From NCBI GenBank assembly GCA_905236615.1, contig CAJORC010000282.1:1-6902 (forward strand): a DNA stretch of 6,902 nucleotides, in the 5' to 3' direction. The position numbers and the translations under genes are program-made. The notes below the pieces were generated by a model. It searched no databases. It was not told where the DNA came from and worked only from the letters and a program-made list of their open reading frames with translations. Shown here piece after piece: positions 4,051-6,902 of this stretch; positions within the stretch are counted from its first letter, which is position 1; each line of letters begins with the position of its first letter. This DNA is from an uncultured Lachnospiraceae bacterium (GTDB taxonomy: Bacteria; Bacillota; Clostridia; Lachnospirales; Lachnospiraceae).

Positions 4051-6902
4051 ATGAATAACAGCCTAATTGAAGAATTTAAGATATTTCAAAGGAATAATAA
4101 GCTAAGGATCATATACACCCTTATCTCGATTTTACCCGGAATTATCATAAATATAATCACAGGCAAACTGGATAGTTCGGCATCATTTTTTCTGCTGCAC
4201 GATTTAGGTACATTTCTGACAGCAGGTATTGTAGGTCCTCTGTCCGGTATTTTATGCTGTCTTTTCAGTTCAATAATCAATCCTTATATTTATAAAGCTT
4301 CTACCGCCAATCTGCGTACGCTTTTCTGCGAACTTGCGATCATTGTCATGTTCGTTTTTATCTCAAGAGGATGGATAAAAAGCAAGCTTAAATCATTGCT
4401 TATTGCATTTATAAATATATTATTTTTGACAACTGGTGCAATATTGAACACTTCCATAAGCTATTCCGACACAATAGCGGCACTGCCTTCTATGGATGTA
4501 TTTAGAGATGTAATCATCGCTGAATCAGTGACACAGCTCATAGTTATAATTTCAACTTATCTGGCACTTAATCATCTTCCGGATAAGATACTTCTGACAC
4601 TCCCCAGTGGTGTTTTTTACGTCAAAGACAAGGCTGTACGGGATTATATCGCTGACTTCAAGTTCCAGTGCAGGTTACAGTCAATAGAGCTTCGTGTTAA
4701 TCACAGTATTTCCATACTGTTTTTCATAATGACCATTTCTGCAAGTTTAGCCTTTAATATACTCTATTTCAGTGACTATTCAAACGGAAATGACGAGCTG
4801 ACCATCAATGATATCTTCAACAAAGATACTGAAAATACAGAAACTTACAAAACTATAGATAAGGAAACCCTGAAAGAAGCGATCACAAAGGAATTACCCC
4901 TTGTCGGCTGGAATGATCCCGGTGCTCATAATAAAAACATCACTTTCTTCATTAAATTCATCAGCATGCTCCTGAGTATCGAGATTGCTGCGATAATCAT
5001 CTGTCTTATATATTTAAGAAACAGCCTGCTCTACCCCATAATCTCCGTAACATCAAGAGCGAGCAAGTGCATTCCGGATGACAAAAACATCACTGAAGCG
5101 ATCGATGATCACCCTCTCAGGGAACTTGATATCAGGACAGGTGATGAGGTTGAGGCTCTTTATGATTCCATACTGAAAATGATCGCGGGCTTCAATCATT
5201 ATGTTCGCCGGATGTATCATGAACAGCAGCTCATGAACGAACTTGAAGTAGAGAAAAAAGCCGGAAAGGCTAAAAGTGAGTTTCTCTCCAACATGTCTCA
5301 CGAACTAAGGACGCCTATCAACGCGGTTATAGGTCTTGATGAGGTTATCCTTCGTGAAAGTACCGATGAAGCCACTCTCGTCCTCGCCCGTGATATTCAG
5401 AATGCTGGAAAATCCCTGCTTGGTCTGATAAATGACATTCTCGACTTCTCAAAGATCGAAGCCGGAAAGATGGACATATTACCTGTTAATTACGACCTCA
5501 GTTCCGTTATCAATGACCTTATAAATATGGTCAAGATCCGTGCTGACAAAAAGCATCTCGATTTTATAATCGATGTGGACAAGAATACTCCGCACCTTCT
5601 CTATGGTGATGAGATACGTCTGAAACAGGTTATCACGAATATTCTTACCAATGCCGTTAAATATACCGAAAAGGGAAGTGTAACCTTAAGCATCAGTCAT
5701 GAATATCTCTCCGAAAGAGAAGTCATGCTTTATGTAAGTGTACGCGACACAGGTATCGGTATGAAGGAAGAGGATCTCGGAAAGCTTTTCAATGCTTTTG
5801 AAAGGATCGAGGAAAAGCGCAACCGTACCATCGAAGGCACCGGTCTCGGTCTTAATATCACCCAGAGCATATTGAACCTTATGGACAGCCGTCTGGAAGC
5901 ATCAAGTACCTATGGCAGCGGATCGACTTTCTCATTCGCTCTGAGGCAGACCGTACTTAGTGACGAGCCTATCGGAGACCTCGATCAGACTCATAAGAAG
6001 AACATTTCACCTTCAGAGCTTTATCGTGAATCATTTACCGCGCCCGATGCCGAGATACTTGTAGTCGATGATACCGAAATGAATCTGACCGTCGTAAAAG
6101 GTCTTCTCAAACAGACTCTGATAAAGATAGATACGGCTAACAGCGGTTTTGAGTGTCTCGACATGGTAAAGAAAAAGCACTACGATCTGATCTTCTTAGA
6201 TCATCGTATGCCTGAAATGGACGGTATAGAAACTCTCGAAAAGTTCAATGAACTGGAAGACAACATGTGCGACGGTACACCTGTGATCGCACTTACCGCA
6301 AATGCCCTCTCAGGAGCGCGCGAACGTTACATCGATGCCGGCTTCTATGATTACCTTACAAAGCCGATAGATTATAAAAAGCTCGAAAAGATGATAGTCG
6401 ACTATCTGCCGGCGGGCAAGGTAAAACCTGCCGAAACCAACGGTGAACATCCTGCAGACTCCGTCATTCCCGAATGGCTTTACAGTACGGATGCCCTGAA
6501 TTTAAACGAAGGCATAAAGAACTGCGGATCGGAAGAAACTTTCTTTGAAGCACTGAAAAATTTCTACGATGTTATCAATGATAATTCGGAAGCGATCGAA
6601 AATTTCTACAAAGAAAAAGACTGGCATAACTACAATATAAAAGTGCATGCACTAAAAAGTTCCGCAAGACTTATCGGCGCGGGAAATCTGTCAGACATGG
6701 CATTTTCACTCGAAGCCGCATCCGAAGACGGTGCTGTTAATACCGGGTATATCAAAGTCCATAATCCAAAACTGCTTAAGCTTTACAGAAGTTACAAGGA
6801 GAAGCTTTCGGAACTTGAAGGAGAAAATGACAGCTCTGAAAGCAGCGTAGAAAAGACTCCCATATCCGAGGACGATCTTGCCGATGCTTACAATTTCATC
6901 CT
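4051..6902 (+). CDS. Hybrid membrane histidine kinase with receiver and Hpt domains (partial, 3' end outside window)
   Basis: The frame runs 950 codons from ATG 4051 to the window edge without a stop. Six hydrophobic helices (about 17-37, 45-61, 63-80, 91-106, 115-133, 153-173) form a membrane module whose DLGTFLTAGIVGPLSG motif (51-66) resembles ECF-transporter S components. A basic, presumably cytoplasmic loop follows, then helices at about 219-240 and 300-323 enclosing a roughly 57-residue extracytoplasmic loop. Next come a HAMP-like linker (325-387, with GDEVEAL) and a HisKA domain with phosphoacceptor His417 in FLSNMSHELRTP. The HATPase domain has an N-box around N530/N534, a G1 box DTGIG (566-570), an F-box and a G2 box GTGLGL (596-601). 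The receiver domain has D673, D674, acceptor Asp717 in LDHRMPEMDG, T749 and K771. The Hpt domain has His866 in VHALKSSARLIGA. Eight helices place the N-terminus and the kinase both inside. The protein likely autophosphorylates and relays His417 to Asp717 to His866. Its ligand and output partner are unknown. Confidence 0.93.
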   Translation, partial: MNNSLIEEFKIFQRNNKLRIIYTLISILPGIIINIITGKLDSSASFFLLHDLGTFLTAGIVGPLSGILCCLFSSIINPYIYKASTANLRTLFCELAIIVMFVFISRGWIKSKLKSLLIAFINILFLTTGAILNTSISYSDTIAALPSMDVFRDVIIAESVTQLIVIISTYLALNHLPDKILLTLPSGVFYVKDKAVRDYIADFKFQCRLQSIELRVNHSISILFFIMTISASLAFNILYFSDYSNGNDELTINDIFNKDTENTETYKTIDKETLKEAITKELPLVGWNDPGAHNKNITFFIKFISMLLSIEIAAIIICLIYLRNSLLYPIISVTSRASKCIPDDKNITEAIDDHPLRELDIRTGDEVEALYDSILKMIAGFNHYVRRMYHEQQLMNELEVEKKAGKAKSEFLSNMSHELRTPINAVIGLDEVILRESTDEATLVLARDIQNAGKSLLGLINDILDFSKIEAGKMDILPVNYDLSSVINDLINMVKIRADKKHLDFIIDVDKNTPHLLYGDEIRLKQVITNILTNAVKYTEKGSVTLSISHEYLSEREVMLYVSVRDTGIGMKEEDLGKLFNAFERIEEKRNRTIEGTGLGLNITQSILNLMDSRLEASSTYGSGSTFSFALRQTVLSDEPIGDLDQTHKKNISPSELYRESFTAPDAEILVVDDTEMNLTVVKGLLKQTLIKIDTANSGFECLDMVKKKHYDLIFLDHRMPEMDGIETLEKFNELEDNMCDGTPVIALTANALSGARERYIDAGFYDYLTKPIDYKKLEKMIVDYLPAGKVKPAETNGEHPADSVIPEWLYSTDALNLNEGIKNCGSEETFFEALKNFYDVINDNSEAIENFYKEKDWHNYNIKVHALKSSARLIGAGNLSDMAFSLEAASEDGAVNTGYIKVHNPKLLKLYRSYKEKLSELEGENDSSESSVEKTPISEDDLADAYNFI

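Noticed and set aside
4086..5301. Two minus-strand frames (4086-4280 and 5053-5301) under the kinase
   Set aside because: They are antisense to membrane helices and to the HAMP/HisKA region, have no ribosome sites and show no conserved features.

Overview
This 6.9 kb window looks like chromosomal DNA from a low-to-moderate GC member of the Clostridia, most likely a Lachnospiraceae-type Firmicute. That placement is inference from the purine-rich Shine-Dalgarno sites, the gene families and the style of the multi-domain histidine kinase; no rRNA or marker gene settles it. Four genes lie on the minus strand, and one large gene, cut by the right edge, lies on the plus strand. The two groups diverge from an AT-rich region at about 3835-4050.

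Reading the minus strand in its direction of transcription, the first gene is a secreted VanY-type D-alanyl-D-alanine carboxypeptidase (2866-3834). Its TAA stop abuts the ATG of tgt (1723-2865), the tRNA-guanine transglycosylase of queuosine synthesis, so the two form a tight transcription unit. yajC (1292-1615), encoding the Sec translocon accessory protein, follows after 107 bases. It has its own well-formed promoter and a strong Shine-Dalgarno site, and it ends at a convincing intrinsic terminator (1238-1270). leuB (73-1155), 3-isopropylmalate dehydrogenase of leucine synthesis, lies beyond the terminator with its own ribosome binding site. The first 72 bases hold a long imperfect hairpin and no gene that can be firmly called.

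On the plus strand, 4051-6902 is an open reading frame of 950 codons that leaves the window without a stop. It encodes a complex membrane histidine kinase. The order is a six-helix membrane module resembling an ECF-transporter S component, a two-helix segment around a short extracytoplasmic loop, a HAMP linker, the HisKA and HATPase domains, a receiver domain and an Hpt domain. All expected catalytic and phosphoacceptor residues are present, so a full His-Asp-His relay sits on one chain.

The intergenic region between the kinase and the carboxypeptidase is the least ordinary part. A TGGACA/17/TATAAT promoter points toward the carboxypeptidase, and a perfect 9-bp-arm inverted repeat covers its predicted start of transcription. 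A second, smaller AT-rich palindrome lies on the kinase side. I saw no CRISPR array, insertion sequence, tRNA or rRNA. The core genes (tgt, yajC, leuB) are ordinary; most of the interest lies in the kinase architecture and the divergent control region.
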